A stretch of 64,000 bases of DNA, taken from assembly GCA_900469965.1 (NCBI GenBank), contig UBZP01000022.1:124001-188000 (forward strand). Direction: 5' to 3'. Below are positions 35,029 to 44,433 of this stretch, in pieces. Source of the DNA: Hyphomicrobiales bacterium (GTDB taxonomy: Bacteria > Pseudomonadota > Alphaproteobacteria > Rhizobiales > Rhizobiaceae). Within the stretch, counting starts at the first letter, position 1. Every line of letters begins with the position of its first letter. Position numbers and translations under genes: made by a program. Below the pieces are notes generated by a model. The model worked only from the letters and a program-made list of their open reading frames with translations. It was not told the DNA's origin and made no database searches.

Positions 35029-35603
35029 CGGATCGGCGCAGGACCTTCGTCGGGCTCGCCGGTCTCGGCCTCGCTGTCGCGCTCATCTCCGTAGGCCCCG
35101 GGCATGCGCAGGATCCGGGGCTCGATGCATGGCAGGGCATCTATGCCGTCTTTTCGCATCCGCGCTGTGCCAATTGCCATGTCGAGGACGCGCGGCCGCG
35201 CTGGTCGGGCGCACACTACGGAAAGACGCGTGTGCACGGCATGAACGTCCAGCGCGGCGCAGACGGGCTCGGCAATCCGGGCCTGCGCTGCACGACCTGC
35301 CACCAGGAGGAGAACGCCGCGCAGCTGCACGGGCCGCCCGGCGCGCCCGCCTGGCACCTCGCACCGGCCGAGATGGCCTGGTGGCAGAAGTCGTCGAAAG
35401 AGATCTGCGAGCAGGTGAAGGACCCTGCCCGCAACGGCAACAGGACGCTCGAGGAGATCGCGGTGCACGTGCGCGACGACGACCTCGTCGGCTGGGGCTG
35501 GGCGCCGGGCAAGGGCAGGGAGCCGGCGCCGGGATCGGCGGAGGAGACCTACCGGCTGCTGCAACAATGGTCTGCGGCCGGAGCGCCCTGTCCGGCCGAG
35601 TGA
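35025..35603 (+). CDS. Periplasmic di-haem c-type cytochrome-like protein
   Basis: A 192-residue protein with an export signal (RRRTFVGLAGLGLAVALISVGPGHA, cleavage near residue 28) and two haem-binding motifs, CANCH (48-52) and CTTCH (89-93). Its start overlaps the large-subunit stop by ATGA, so translation is coupled. It most likely takes electrons from the two-subunit molybdenum hydroxylase and feeds the respiratory chain, the part played by fused or separate cytochromes in related aldehyde dehydrogenases. The remainder shows no other domain I recognise. Confidence 0.85.
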   Translation: MTDRRRTFVGLAGLGLAVALISVGPGHAQDPGLDAWQGIYAVFSHPRCANCHVEDARPRWSGAHYGKTRVHGMNVQRGADGLGNPGLRCTTCHQEENAAQLHGPPGAPAWHLAPAEMAWWQKSSKEICEQVKDPARNGNRTLEEIAVHVRDDDLVGWGWAPGKGREPAPGSAEETYRLLQQWSAAGAPCPAE

Positions 35604-35630
35604 GACGCCGATCCGGCGCCGGAGACCCGA

Positions 35631-36821
35631 TCAGTGGCGCTCGTGCACGTCCGCATGCACGGCGTGTTTCGACAGGAGCAGCACGACCAGCAGCAGGGCG
35701 GGCAGTGCGGTGAAGATCAGGCCGAAGCTCGTATATTCGGCGATGAAGCCGATCGACGAGGGGGCGAACAGCGAACCGGAGTAGCCCATCACCGTCGTCA
35801 CCGACAGGGCCACGCCCTGGGCGAAGCCCGGCAGGTTTCCGGCAGCGGAGAAGGCGATCGGAACCATGTTGGATATGCCGATCCCGCAAATGGCAAAGCC
35901 CACCATCGCCAGATAGGCGTTCGGCGCGAAGCCGGCCATCATCATGCCGACGATGGCGAGCACGCTGGAGACGCGGAGCGTCCGGACGGCGCCGAAGCGG
36001 TCGCGCACATGGTCGCCGGCGAAGCGCATGATGGCCATGGTGGCGGAGAAGGCGCCGAAGGCGAAGCCCGAGAGCGCCAGCGAGGCACCCAGTTCGTCGC
36101 GCATGTAGAGGGCGCCCCAGTCGAGGATGGCCCCTTCGGGGATCATCGTGAACAGGGCCATGATGCCGATCAGCCAGGGCAGCGGCGACATCGGCAGGCG
36201 CACCTTCTGGCGCGTCTCCGTCGGATGCGGCCGGTCGTGCAGGATCGAGCTCCAGATGGCTGCCAGGCCGGCGATCGCGAGCGCGGTCAGGAGGCCGGCG
36301 TGGCCCAGGACGCCGATGGTTTCGATCAGGTAGCCGCCGGTCGTGGCGCCGAGGAACGCGCCGAGGCTCCAGAAGGCGTGGCAGGAGGACATGATCGCCC
36401 GCCGCATCGATTTTTCGACCTCGACGGCATTGGCGTTCATGGCGATGTCCATCGCCCCGGTCAGTCCGCCGAAGAGGAAGATGGCGATCGCGCCGGTCCA
36501 GATGTTCGGGGCCAGCGACAAAAGCAGCATCGTCGGAATGAAAGCGATGGTCGCGCCCCGCACGGCGCGCGACGTGCCGAGATGGGCGATCAGGATGCCG
36601 GCGAGCGGCATCAGGATAAGCGAGCCGATGCCGAAGCCGACGATCATCAGCCCGAGCTGGGATTCGCTTAAGGACAGGCGGCTCGCGAATTCCGGAATCT
36701 TCGGCGCCCAGGCGCCCATGAAGGTGCCGTTCAGGAGAAACAGGCCGGATACGGCCATTCGCGGCGCCGGGAAGTAGGACGATCGCAGGGCCGCGGTTGC
36801 TGTGTTTTCTTGGGTGCTCAT
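35631..36821 (-). CDS. MFS transporter
   Basis: A 396-residue major-facilitator permease with 12 predicted helices; the first follows MAVSGLFLLNGTFMGAWAPKI and the loop 2-3 region LILMPLAGILIAHLGTSRAVRG is typical. It overlaps the upstream DeoR-family regulator by ATGA, so both are one operon; DeoR partners often regulate sugar uptake, but the substrate here is unknown. A GGAAGCG ribosome site precedes the ATG at 36821. It is convergent with the cytochrome gene. Confidence 0.9.
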   Translation of the reverse strand: MSTQENTATAALRSSYFPAPRMAVSGLFLLNGTFMGAWAPKIPEFASRLSLSESQLGLMIVGFGIGSLILMPLAGILIAHLGTSRAVRGATIAFIPTMLLLSLAPNIWTGAIAIFLFGGLTGAMDIAMNANAVEVEKSMRRAIMSSCHAFWSLGAFLGATTGGYLIETIGVLGHAGLLTALAIAGLAAIWSSILHDRPHPTETRQKVRLPMSPLPWLIGIMALFTMIPEGAILDWGALYMRDELGASLALSGFAFGAFSATMAIMRFAGDHVRDRFGAVRTLRVSSVLAIVGMMMAGFAPNAYLAMVGFAICGIGISNMVPIAFSAAGNLPGFAQGVALSVTTVMGYSGSLFAPSSIGFIAEYTSFGLIFTALPALLLVVLLLSKHAVHADVHERH

Positions 36822-37702
36822 TTCGCTTCCAGTCTGTCGGTGGCCGGTGCGGTGCCGCCCGGGTTTGTTCGTGCGGCCTTGGCCTGAGCGGTGTCCGCTT
36901 TCCTCGATCGCCGGCCGGGGCGCGGTTCCATAGGCTCCGCGCGGATGACGTGCAGTCCCGCCGCCGCGCATTCGGCGACCTCCTGCGCGTCGGCATCGGC
37001 CTCGAAGATGGCCCGGTCGAGCCGCTCGATCGGGATCACCGTGTAAGGGGCAGCCATGGCGAGCTTGTCGTTGGTGACGGCGGCCAGCACCGCGCGGCTG
37101 CGCAGCGCCATGAAGCGCTTGAATTCGGCGTCCTCGAAGCCGAAGGCGGTGACGCCCACGTCCGGGTGGAGCCCGCAAACGCCGAGGATGCAAAGGTCGG
37201 GGCGCAGCATCTCGGCGTCGCGCAGCGCCTTCGCGCCGATCGCCGCACCGGTCTTCCTGTCGATCGGGCCGCCGATCTGGATGACCTCGATGCCCGGCCG
37301 GTCGATCAGCACGGCTGCGATGGCCGGCATGTTGGTGGCGACCGTCAGGCGTTTGTCCTCCGGCAGGGCGCGGGCGATTGCAAGGTTGGTGCTGCCGCCG
37401 TCGAGGAAGACGAACAGGCCCGGCTGGACGAGGGCGGCGGCGGCGCGTGCCAGCGCCTCCTTCCGTTCGTCGTCGGTGCCCACACGCTCACTGAACCTCG
37501 TGTCCGGGGTCGGCGGCAGCGCGCCGCCATAGACGCGGCGGCACAGCCCCGCCGCCGCCATTTCCCGCAGGTCGCGGCGGATCGTGTCTTCCGAGACGCC
37601 GAGCTCCTGGGCGAGGTCGGCCGCGATCACCCGGCCCTGCGCGGCAAGCCGGGTCTTTATCAGTGTCTGGCGTTCGCCAAGGAGAAGTTCGCTGAGCGAC
37701 AT
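36818..37702 (-). CDS. DeoR/GlpR family transcriptional regulator
   Basis: A 294-residue regulator with the DeoR helix-turn-helix (about 1-55, ADLAQELGVSEDTIRRDLREM) and a DeoR C-terminal sugar-phosphate sensor domain (about 70-235, VFLDGGSTNLAIARAL, TNMPAIAAVL, GVCGLHPDVGVTAF). The C-terminal 40 residues are a basic, proline-rich tail not typical of the family. The ATG at 37702 follows GGAG by 6 nt; an ATG at 37717 would contain that site. It likely represses itself and the MFS gene. Confidence 0.9.
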   Translation of the reverse strand: MSLSELLLGERQTLIKTRLAAQGRVIAADLAQELGVSEDTIRRDLREMAAAGLCRRVYGGALPPTPDTRFSERVGTDDERKEALARAAAALVQPGLFVFLDGGSTNLAIARALPEDKRLTVATNMPAIAAVLIDRPGIEVIQIGGPIDRKTGAAIGAKALRDAEMLRPDLCILGVCGLHPDVGVTAFGFEDAEFKRFMALRSRAVLAAVTNDKLAMAAPYTVIPIERLDRAIFEADADAQEVAECAAAGLHVIRAEPMEPRPGRRSRKADTAQAKAARTNPGGTAPATDRLEAK

Positions 37703-37714
37703 TCGATCTCCAAT

Positions 37715-37731
37715 CATGCATCTTCATGCAT
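37715..37731. promoter_or_regulatory. Duplicated CATGCAT motif before the DeoR gene
   Basis: CATGCAT occurs at 37715-37721 and 37725-37731, 10 bp apart and each containing the palindrome ATGCAT, 13 nt upstream of the DeoR start codon. It is a candidate autoregulatory operator. Confidence 0.45.
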
Positions 37732-37776
37732 AAATGCGCACAATCGTGCACGCTTGGCAAGTGCTTTCCGCCAAAC

Positions 37777-37801
37777 AAAAACCCCGCCGTTCCCGGCGGG
37801 G
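37777..37801 (-). terminator. Intrinsic terminator for the Bax inhibitor-1 gene
   Basis: CCCCGCCG (37782-37789) pairs with CGGCGGGG (37794-37801) over TTCC; on the minus strand five T residues follow. It lies about 45 nt after the stop codon at 37847. Confidence 0.85.
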
Positions 37802-37846
37802 TTGGTCGTCACACGGATTGCAGTCTGCAGGCTGGCCGGCAGAGGC

Positions 37847-38593
37847 TCAGCTGTTCCGGTTGCCCATGAAGCGCAGCAGGAACAGGAACAGGTTGATGAA
37901 GTCGAGGTAGAGGGTGAGCGCGCCCATGATCGCCTTGCGACCGGCCACCGCTACCTCGTCGGCTTCGTAGTACAGTTCCTTGATCTTCTGCGTGTCCCAG
38001 GCGGTCAGGCCGGCGAACACCAGCACGCCGATGGCGGAGATCGCGAAATCAAGCGCCGACGACTGCAGGAAGATGTTCACCAGCGAGGCGATGATCAGGC
38101 CGAACAGGCCCATGACCATGAACGAGCCCATCGCGGAGAGATCCCGCTTCGTCGTGTAGCCGTAGAGCGACAAGGCGCCGAAGGCTGCGGCCGAAACGAA
38201 GAAGGTCTGCGCGATGCTGGCGCCGGTGTAGATCAGGAAGATCGACGACAGCGACAGGCCCATCAGGCCGGCATAGACCCAGAACGTCGCCTGCGCGGCC
38301 GCGACACTCATGGTGTGGATCCTGAAGCTCAGGAAGAAGACCAGTGCCAGCGGCGCGAGGATCACGACCCACCGGAGCGGGCTGACATAGATCGCCTGGC
38401 CGAAAGCGGTGAGCTGGCCGCCGGAGAAGGCAGCCTGGGACGCGAAGAACGCGACCACGCCGGTGATTGCCAGGCCCAGTGCCATCAGGTTGTAGACCTT
38501 CAGCATATAGGCGCGGAGGCCCTCGTCGACGACGGCGCCGGCCTGTGTGCCGGTATTCGTCACGCGCGTCTGGTAGTTGCGGAAATCTGACAT
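37847..38593 (-). CDS. Bax inhibitor-1/YccA family membrane protein
   Basis: A 248-residue protein with about seven transmembrane helices. It has the family's N-terminal YMLKVYNLMALGLAITGVVAF, the YAGLMGLSLSSIFLIYTG segment and the C-terminal LTAWDTQKIKELYY with LTLYLDFINLFLFLLRF. Members are pH-sensitive calcium-leak channels or modulators of membrane proteases. It stands alone with its own terminator. Confidence 0.92.
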   Translation of the reverse strand: MSDFRNYQTRVTNTGTQAGAVVDEGLRAYMLKVYNLMALGLAITGVVAFFASQAAFSGGQLTAFGQAIYVSPLRWVVILAPLALVFFLSFRIHTMSVAAAQATFWVYAGLMGLSLSSIFLIYTGASIAQTFFVSAAAFGALSLYGYTTKRDLSAMGSFMVMGLFGLIIASLVNIFLQSSALDFAISAIGVLVFAGLTAWDTQKIKELYYEADEVAVAGRKAIMGALTLYLDFINLFLFLLRFMGNRNS

Positions 38594-38845
38594 TTTGTCC
38601 TCTCGAAAGCCCCGTTGGTTGTTACGGTGTCGGGTGTCGCATCCCGTCCTCTTCCGGACAGGGCGATCTTTCGGCTGCTCCAGGCTTTCCAGCCGGCCTC
38701 GTGCCGAACACCCAGGCGCCGCTGCGGGGCCCCAGCATGCCTGCCATCAATATGATCACTAAGCTGCTGTTGTACAAGTACCAATGCCGGGCGGGCGATC
38801 AGTTTCGCGCGAGCGTGGTAGCCGCCCGATGCCGCCCTTGCGCCC

Positions 38846-41404
38846 TCAGAGCTCGCGCAGGACCGTTGCCGCCTTCTGCCCGAGCACGCGCCAGGTGCCC
38901 GCCAGGCCGATGCCCACCGTCATGGCCAGTGCGATGAGCACCGTCATGACGGCGACGTCGGGAAGGAAGCGCGACGGCAAGGTCATGATGCGGCTGACGA
39001 CGAACCAGGCGGCGACGCCGCCGGAGAAGAGCGCAAATGTCGCCGTCGCCAGGCCGAGCATGATGTACTCGTAGCTGAAGGCGCGGATCAGGGTCGTGCG
39101 GGTGGCGCCGAGCGTCTTCAGCACCACGGCGTCATGGGTCCTCGCCCTGTTGCCGGCCGCGAGCGCGCCGGCGAGGACCAGCACCGATGCGATCAGCGCC
39201 ACGGCGGCGGCGGCGCGCACGGCGGTCGCAAGCTGGCCCATCAGCTCGTTGACGATATCGAGCGCATCCTTCACCCGCACGCTGGTAATCGTCGGATAGG
39301 CGTTGGTGACGGCGCGCAGCGTCGCCGCCTCCTGGTCCGCCGTCGCCTCGGGGTCGATCATGGTGGCGAGCCAGGCATGCGGTGCGCCGGCGAAGGTGTT
39401 GGGCGAGAACACCATGACGAAATTGATCGACAGGGATTCCCATTCGACGTTGCGCAGGTTGGCGATGCGGGCGGTCAGGTTGCGGCCAAGCACGTTGACG
39501 GTGACCGTGTCGCCGACCTTCAGGCCGAGTTCGCCGGCCTCCTCGGCCGAGAAGGATACCAGCGGCTCGCCGGCATAGTCGGCCGGCCACCACTGGCCGG
39601 AAGCCAGCGTCGAATTCTCCGGCAGGGCCTTCGCATAGGTGATGCCGCGATCGCCCTGCAGCACCCAGCGGCCGGAGGGTGGCACGTTGCGGCGCGCGAC
39701 ATCCTCGCCGTTGAAGGCGGTGATCCGGCCGCGCAGCATCGGCACCTCGACGATCTTGCCGTCCGGCATGCTGTCGCTCAGGACCTTGCGGAAGCCGTCC
39801 AGGTCGTTGCCCTGGATGTCGATGAAGAAGAAGTTGGGCGCGCGTTCCGGCAGGCTGCCCGTCAGTTCGCGGCGCAGGTTGCCGTCGATCAGCGTCAGGG
39901 TGACGAGCAGCGCCAGCCCGAGCCCGAGCGACAGCACGACGGAGGGCGTCAGCGCGCCGGGGCGGTGGATATTGCCGATCGCGAGCCGCAGCGCCGGCGA
40001 ATTGACCCGCGGCGCGCGGCGGGCCAGCGCGGTGACGAGGGAGGCGACGAGCCTCAGGACGACGAAGGCGAAGGCGATCGAGCCGAGGAAGACGAGGGCG
40101 ATGTAGCGGTCATAGGCCGTCCAGACGGCCAGCCCGCCGAGCGCCGCCAGGAAAAGACCCGCGCCTGCGATGTAGGGCCAGGCGGGCAGGCGGCTGCGCT
40201 CGAAGCCCTGCTCGCGGAAGAGCGCCGTCGCCGGCACCTCGCGGGCATGGCCGAGCGGCATGATGGCGAAGGCGAGCGCGGTGATGATGCCGAAGGCCGC
40301 GGCGAGCGCGAGCGCGCCCGGGTAGATGGCAAGGCCGGCGGGGACGGGCAGGACGCCTTCCAGGAAACGGACGGCGACGATCGGGATCAGCATGCCGAGG
40401 ACGAGGCCGATCAGGATGCCGATGGCCGCGATCAGGACGATCTGGATCAGGTAGATCGCCGAGATCAGGCGGGCGGGCGCGCCGAGGCACTTGAAGGTGG
40501 CGATCACGCCGCGCTTGGTGTCGAGATAGGCGCGCACCGCATTGGCGACGCCGACGCCGCCGACGATCAGCGCCGTCAGGCCGACGAGCGTCAAGAATTG
40601 CGAGAAGCGGGTGATGTTGTTGGTGAGCGCGGGGGTGGCGTTGTTGCTGGTGCGGATCGACCAGCCGGCGGAAGGAAACGCCCGCTCGGCCTGCCGGCGG
40701 ATCTCGGCGATGCGCCGCGACGTCGGTTGATCGAGGCGGATCTTGTACTGATGCTCCACCAGGCTGCCGGTCTGCACGAGGCCGGTGGCCGCCAGGGCGT
40801 CGTTGGAGATCAGGAGGCGCGGCGCCAGCCCGAAGCCGTCCGACAGCGCGTCGGGCTCCCGGTCGATCGTCGCGGTGATGCGGACCCTGGCGTTGCCGAG
40901 CAGGAGTTCGTCGCCGACGCCGATGCCGAGGCGATCGAGCAGGAGCGGCGCTGCGAGCGCGCCGAAGCTGCCGCCAGTCTCCGCCGTCAGCCGGGCCAGC
41001 GGCCCGGCCGGCTTGGTCTCGACCGTGCCGTAGAGCGGATAGCGGTCGTCGACGGCCTTCAGCTCGACCAGTGCCTGGTCGGAACCGTCCGGCAGGCGCG
41101 CCATCGAGCGCAGGCCGGCGGAGACGGAGACGTCGCCAAGCGTGTCGAGAAAGGCCCGTTCCTGCTCCGTTGCCACGCGGTTGCGCAACTGGAAGCGGAT
41201 GTCGGCGGCCAGCAGCGTCTGGCCCTGGGCCTCGATGGATTCGCTGATCGCGCCGGAGACCGAGTTGACGCCGGCGATCGCGGCCGTGCCGAGCGCGATG
41301 CAGGCGAGGAAGATGTAGAAGCCGCGCAGGCCGCCGCGCATCTCGCGCAGCGCAAGCCGGAAGGCGAGCGACATCCAGGCGGTGGAGCGCGCCGGCGCGT
41401 TCAT
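38846..41404 (-). CDS. FtsX-like ABC transporter permease (YbbP type)
   Basis: An 852-residue permease with an N-terminal helix (GFYIFLACIALGTAAIAGVNS), a large periplasmic domain, three helices around residues 265-380, a further hydrophobic pair around 405-460, a second periplasmic domain and three C-terminal helices, as in YbbP. Its start overlaps the ATPase stop by ATGA. YbbA/YbbP pairs are thought to act on lipids or envelope substrates and are commonly encoded next to a TesA-like esterase, as here. The substrate is unknown. Confidence 0.9.
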   Translation of the reverse strand: MNAPARSTAWMSLAFRLALREMRGGLRGFYIFLACIALGTAAIAGVNSVSGAISESIEAQGQTLLAADIRFQLRNRVATEQERAFLDTLGDVSVSAGLRSMARLPDGSDQALVELKAVDDRYPLYGTVETKPAGPLARLTAETGGSFGALAAPLLLDRLGIGVGDELLLGNARVRITATIDREPDALSDGFGLAPRLLISNDALAATGLVQTGSLVEHQYKIRLDQPTSRRIAEIRRQAERAFPSAGWSIRTSNNATPALTNNITRFSQFLTLVGLTALIVGGVGVANAVRAYLDTKRGVIATFKCLGAPARLISAIYLIQIVLIAAIGILIGLVLGMLIPIVAVRFLEGVLPVPAGLAIYPGALALAAAFGIITALAFAIMPLGHAREVPATALFREQGFERSRLPAWPYIAGAGLFLAALGGLAVWTAYDRYIALVFLGSIAFAFVVLRLVASLVTALARRAPRVNSPALRLAIGNIHRPGALTPSVVLSLGLGLALLVTLTLIDGNLRRELTGSLPERAPNFFFIDIQGNDLDGFRKVLSDSMPDGKIVEVPMLRGRITAFNGEDVARRNVPPSGRWVLQGDRGITYAKALPENSTLASGQWWPADYAGEPLVSFSAEEAGELGLKVGDTVTVNVLGRNLTARIANLRNVEWESLSINFVMVFSPNTFAGAPHAWLATMIDPEATADQEAATLRAVTNAYPTITSVRVKDALDIVNELMGQLATAVRAAAAVALIASVLVLAGALAAGNRARTHDAVVLKTLGATRTTLIRAFSYEYIMLGLATATFALFSGGVAAWFVVSRIMTLPSRFLPDVAVMTVLIALAMTVGIGLAGTWRVLGQKAATVLREL

Positions 41405-42114
41405 GCCGAAACCTTCTGGCCGGTCGCTGCCGGGGCGGCCTCCGTGCCGACGATCTCGCCGGAGCGCATGCGCACCTGGCGCTGGCAGCGGCCGGCGAGC
41501 GCGGGATCATGGGTGACCAGCACGAGCGTCATGCCGCGTCGGGCCTGTTCGGCGAAGAGCAGATCGGAGATCTGTCGCCCGGTGTCGCCGTCGAGATTGC
41601 CGGTCGGCTCGTCGGCGATCAGAAGGCGCGGCTGCGGGGCGAGCGCCCGGGCAATGGCGACGCGCTGCTGCTCGCCGCCCGACAGCTGGCCGGGGTAGTG
41701 CGACAGCCGTTCGCCGAGCCCCACGGCCTCCAGTTCGCCCCGGGCGATGGCAAAGGCGTCCTTGACGTTGGCGAGTTCCAGCGGCACGGCGACGTTTTCG
41801 AGCGCGGTCATGTTGGGGATGAGGTGGAAGGACTGGAAGACGATGCCGATGTTGCGGCCACGGAAATCGGCGACCTGGTCCTCGCTCATCGTGTGCAGCG
41901 CCGCGCCGCCGATATGGATCTCGCCGCGATCGAGCCGCTCGAGGCCGGCCAGCACCATGAGAAGGGTAGACTTGCCGGATCCCGAGGGGCCGACGATGCC
42001 GACCGACTGGCCGGCGGCGATCTGCAGGTCGATCCCCTTGAGCACATGGACCGAGGCCGCGTCCCGGCCGAGCGTGAGGTCGGCCTTTTTGAGATCGATG
42101 ATGGTTTCGCCCAC
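41401..42114 (-). CDS. ABC transporter ATP-binding protein (YbbA/LolD type)
   Basis: A 237-residue ATPase with Walker [10 protein letters not shown] (42-50), Q-loop [13 protein letters not shown], signature LSGGEQQR (144-151) and Walker [13 protein letters not shown] (165-175), followed by the VTHD switch. It pairs with the FtsX-like permease encoded 4 nt into its stop. The start is GTG behind AGGATAG. It is divergent from the SGNH esterase gene, 131 nt away. Confidence 0.92.
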   Translation of the reverse strand: MGETIIDLKKADLTLGRDAASVHVLKGIDLQIAAGQSVGIVGPSGSGKSTLLMVLAGLERLDRGEIHIGGAALHTMSEDQVADFRGRNIGIVFQSFHLIPNMTALENVAVPLELANVKDAFAIARGELEAVGLGERLSHYPGQLSGGEQQRVAIARALAPQPRLLIADEPTGNLDGDTGRQISDLLFAEQARRGMTLVLVTHDPALAGRCQRQVRMRSGEIVGTEAAPAATGQKVSA

Positions 42115-42245
42115 GGAAATCTATCCTATATCTTGATGCAATGCGGGATTGGCAGGGGCAATCCCTCCGCTCTCCCGAAATCGCAGCCCGCAGGCACGGT
42201 TCCGGAAACGTCCGGGAGCTGCGGCAGCAACTTAGGATCAGCGAA

Positions 42246-42890
42246 ATGCCGTTTAAAGCCGCTCACGGAATTTTCATCGCCATGGCCCTCATGGTGTTGT
42301 CGGCCGCGCGCCCGGCCGCAGCCGAACCCGTGGCCCTCGTCGGCTTCGGCGACAGCCTGATGGCAGGATACCAGCTTCCGGCCGAAGACGCCTTCCCTGC
42401 ACAGCTGGAAAGGGCGTTGCGGGCCAAGGGCGCGGAGGTCGCCATCGCCAATGCCGGCGTTTCGGGCGACACCACCTCGGGCGGGCTCGCCCGCCTCGAC
42501 TGGTCGGTGCCCGACGGCACGAAGGGCGTGATCCTCGAACTCGGCGCCAACGATGCGCTGCGCGGCATTCCGCCGGAACAGACGGAACAAAACCTCGACA
42601 GGATGATTTCCGGCCTCAAGGGCCGCGGAATGGCCGTGCTGCTCGTCGGCATGCTGGCGCCCCCCAACATGGGTGCCGCGTATGGCGAGCGTTTCAACGG
42701 CATGTACCAAAGGCTGGCCGAGAAGCATCAGGTGCCCCTCTACCCGTTCTTTCTCGACGGGGTGGTGACGCATGCCGACCTGCAGCTCGAGGACGGCATG
42801 CATCCCAACAGCAAGGGAGTGGCGGTGATGGTCGACAAAATGCTGCCCTCAGTTCAGCAGTTTCTAAAAAGCCTGGGGGTAAACGAGTGA
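42246..42890 (+). CDS. SGNH-family arylesterase (TesA-like)
   Basis: A 214-residue secreted hydrolase with a signal peptide (cleavage near RPAAA-EP, residue 26). The catalytic Ser37 is in GFGDSLMAG (block I), Gly in NAGVSGDTTSGG (block II), Asn102 in LGAND (block III) and Asp183/His186 in EDGMHPN (block V). It cleaves thioesters, arylesters or short lipids in the periplasm. AGGATC precedes the ATG at 42246. Divergence from ybbAP-like genes is the standard arrangement, hinting at shared work on lipids. Confidence 0.92.
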   Translation: MPFKAAHGIFIAMALMVLSAARPAAAEPVALVGFGDSLMAGYQLPAEDAFPAQLERALRAKGAEVAIANAGVSGDTTSGGLARLDWSVPDGTKGVILELGANDALRGIPPEQTEQNLDRMISGLKGRGMAVLLVGMLAPPNMGAAYGERFNGMYQRLAEKHQVPLYPFFLDGVVTHADLQLEDGMHPNSKGVAVMVDKMLPSVQQFLKSLGVNE

Positions 42891-42977
42891 GTGATTTCGC
42901 GGGTGCGAAATTGGGGTTGCGCATATGAGTAATGCGTGATTCCCTGAGCAAACGATCACAGATTCGGGGAGCTCGCC

Positions 42978-43559
42978 ATGCCGAGACTATTTGTTGCCCT
43001 CGAAGTGCCGCGTAATGCCGCCATGAGCCTCTCGTTGCTCCGCGGCGGACTGCCCGGAGCACGCTGGATCGACGTCGAGAACTTCCACATCACATTGCGG
43101 TTCATCGGCGACATCGATGGCCGCACCGCCGATGAGGTCGTCGACCGGCTCGATCGCATCGAGAGACCCGAGTTCCAGCTGTCGCTATCGGGCGTCGGTT
43201 CCTTCGGGTCCAGGAAGCCGCATTCCATCTACGCGGGCGTCTCGCAGGCGCCGGAGATGTATGCGCTGCAGGCGGAGATCGAGCGGATCTGCCAGCGCCT
43301 GGGCCTGCCGGCCGACCCCCGCAAGTTCACCCCGCACGTGACGCTGGCCCGGCTCAGGAACGCGCGGCTCGATGACGTGGTGTCCTATCTCTCCGGGCGC
43401 GGGAACTTCTATTCCTCGCCGTTCATGGTCAACCGCTTCGTGCTGATGTCGTCGAAGGAATCGGTCGGCGGCGGACCCTATGTGACCGAAGAGGTCTTCC
43501 CGCTCTACGAGGGGGGCTCGTCCTTCGGGCTGCCGGCCATGGAAGCACATCCCCGGTAG
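42978..43559 (+). CDS. thpR: RNA 2',3'-cyclic phosphodiesterase
   Basis: A 193-residue 2H phosphoesterase with the two catalytic tetrapeptides HITL (His37) and HVTL (His120) in matching repeats. It opens MPRLFVALEVP, the typical start. It hydrolyses 2',3'-cyclic phosphates on RNA ends to 2'-phosphates. GGGGAG precedes the ATG. Its last 55 bases overlap the end of the convergent phosphatase gene. Confidence 0.92.
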   Translation: MPRLFVALEVPRNAAMSLSLLRGGLPGARWIDVENFHITLRFIGDIDGRTADEVVDRLDRIERPEFQLSLSGVGSFGSRKPHSIYAGVSQAPEMYALQAEIERICQRLGLPADPRKFTPHVTLARLRNARLDDVVSYLSGRGNFYSSPFMVNRFVLMSSKESVGGGPYVTEEVFPLYEGGSSFGLPAMEAHPR

Positions 43560-43984
43560 AGCATGCGGTAGACGTCCTCGAACTCGGCCCTGCCGCCAAA
43601 ATAGGGGTCGGGCACATCGTCCGCGGTTGCCAAGGCGTGTTCGGCGAAAAGTGCGATCCGGGCCGAAGCGCCCGCGGGTGCGGATTCCCTCAGGCTCTGC
43701 AGGTTCTTGCGATCGAGCGCCAGGATCAGGTCGAAGCGGTCGAAGTCCGCCGCCTCGACCCGGCGCGCCCGCAGCGTCGAGATATCGATCCCGTGTTCGG
43801 CGGCAACGGCGATGGCGCGGCTGTCCGGCGGATCGCCGATATGCCAGGCGCCGGTTCCGGCCGAATCGATCAGGAATTCATCGGCGCGACCCGCAGCTGC
43901 GGCGAGATGGCGAAGGATTCCCTCGGCCAGCGGCGAACGGCAGATGTTTCCGAGGCAGACGAACAGGATCGAGATCTGGGGCAC
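43505..43984 (-). CDS. Low-molecular-weight protein tyrosine phosphatase
   Basis: A 159-residue phosphatase with the N-terminal P-loop VCLGNICRSP (nucleophile Cys10, Arg16) and the general-acid Asp126 in DDVPDPYFGG. Bacterial members dephosphorylate tyrosine kinases of polysaccharide export or other proteins. The start is GTG at 43984 (VPQISILF) with GGAG six nt upstream; longer readings carry unlike sequence. It overlaps the tail of thpR by 55 bp on the opposite strand and is divergent from phhB. Confidence 0.9.
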   Translation of the reverse strand: MPQISILFVCLGNICRSPLAEGILRHLAAAAGRADEFLIDSAGTGAWHIGDPPDSRAIAVAAEHGIDISTLRARRVEAADFDRFDLILALDRKNLQSLRESAPAGASARIALFAEHALATADDVPDPYFGGRAEFEDVYRMLYRGCASMAGSPKDEPPS

Positions 43985-44056
43985 GAAGGGCTCCGCGAAG
44001 GTGAAGGGTTGCAAATTATCTGCTAAGAGGAGGGCCTGCAACGGAGGACACTGTCG

Positions 44057-44356
44057 ATGAAGCAGGACAAGCTCAGCACCGAGGCGATCACGTCCAGTCT
44101 CTCCATGCTCGAGGGCTGGACGCTCGAGGATGACGGGCTCGCGATTGCGAAGTCGTTCAGGTTCAAGACGTTCGCGTCGGCGTTCGCGTTCATGACCGAG
44201 GCTGCGCAGGCGGCGGAGCGCCTGAACCACCACCCGGAATGGTTCAACGTCTACAACAAGGTCGACGTCCGCCTCACGACCCATTCGGCGGGCGGGGTCA
44301 CGGCGCTCGATTTCCGGCTGGCCGAGGCGATGGAGAAGGCGGCGCGGGCGCGCTGA
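44057..44356 (+). CDS. phhB: 4a-hydroxytetrahydrobiopterin dehydratase
   Basis: A 99-residue pterin-4a-carbinolamine dehydratase. The active-site histidines sit in [14 protein letters not shown] (His58, His59) with the later LTTHSAGG, and the protein has the standard length. It recycles the pterin cofactor of aromatic amino-acid hydroxylases and may support other pterin chemistry. GGAGGAC precedes the ATG. No phenylalanine hydroxylase gene is in the window. Confidence 0.93.
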   Translation: MKQDKLSTEAITSSLSMLEGWTLEDDGLAIAKSFRFKTFASAFAFMTEAAQAAERLNHHPEWFNVYNKVDVRLTTHSAGGVTALDFRLAEAMEKAARAR

Positions 44357-44433
44357 GCGCTTGCCGCGGCGGGCGAGGGTCCCCATATCAGGGCGTGCCC
44401 GCCGTCGCGGGCGCTGCGCAACGGAGTGTCGGA

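Noticed and set aside
39134-41698. Very long plus-strand frame opposite the FtsX-like permease
   Set aside because: Composed of charged repeats from the antisense of GC-rich codons; the minus strand has a clear permease.
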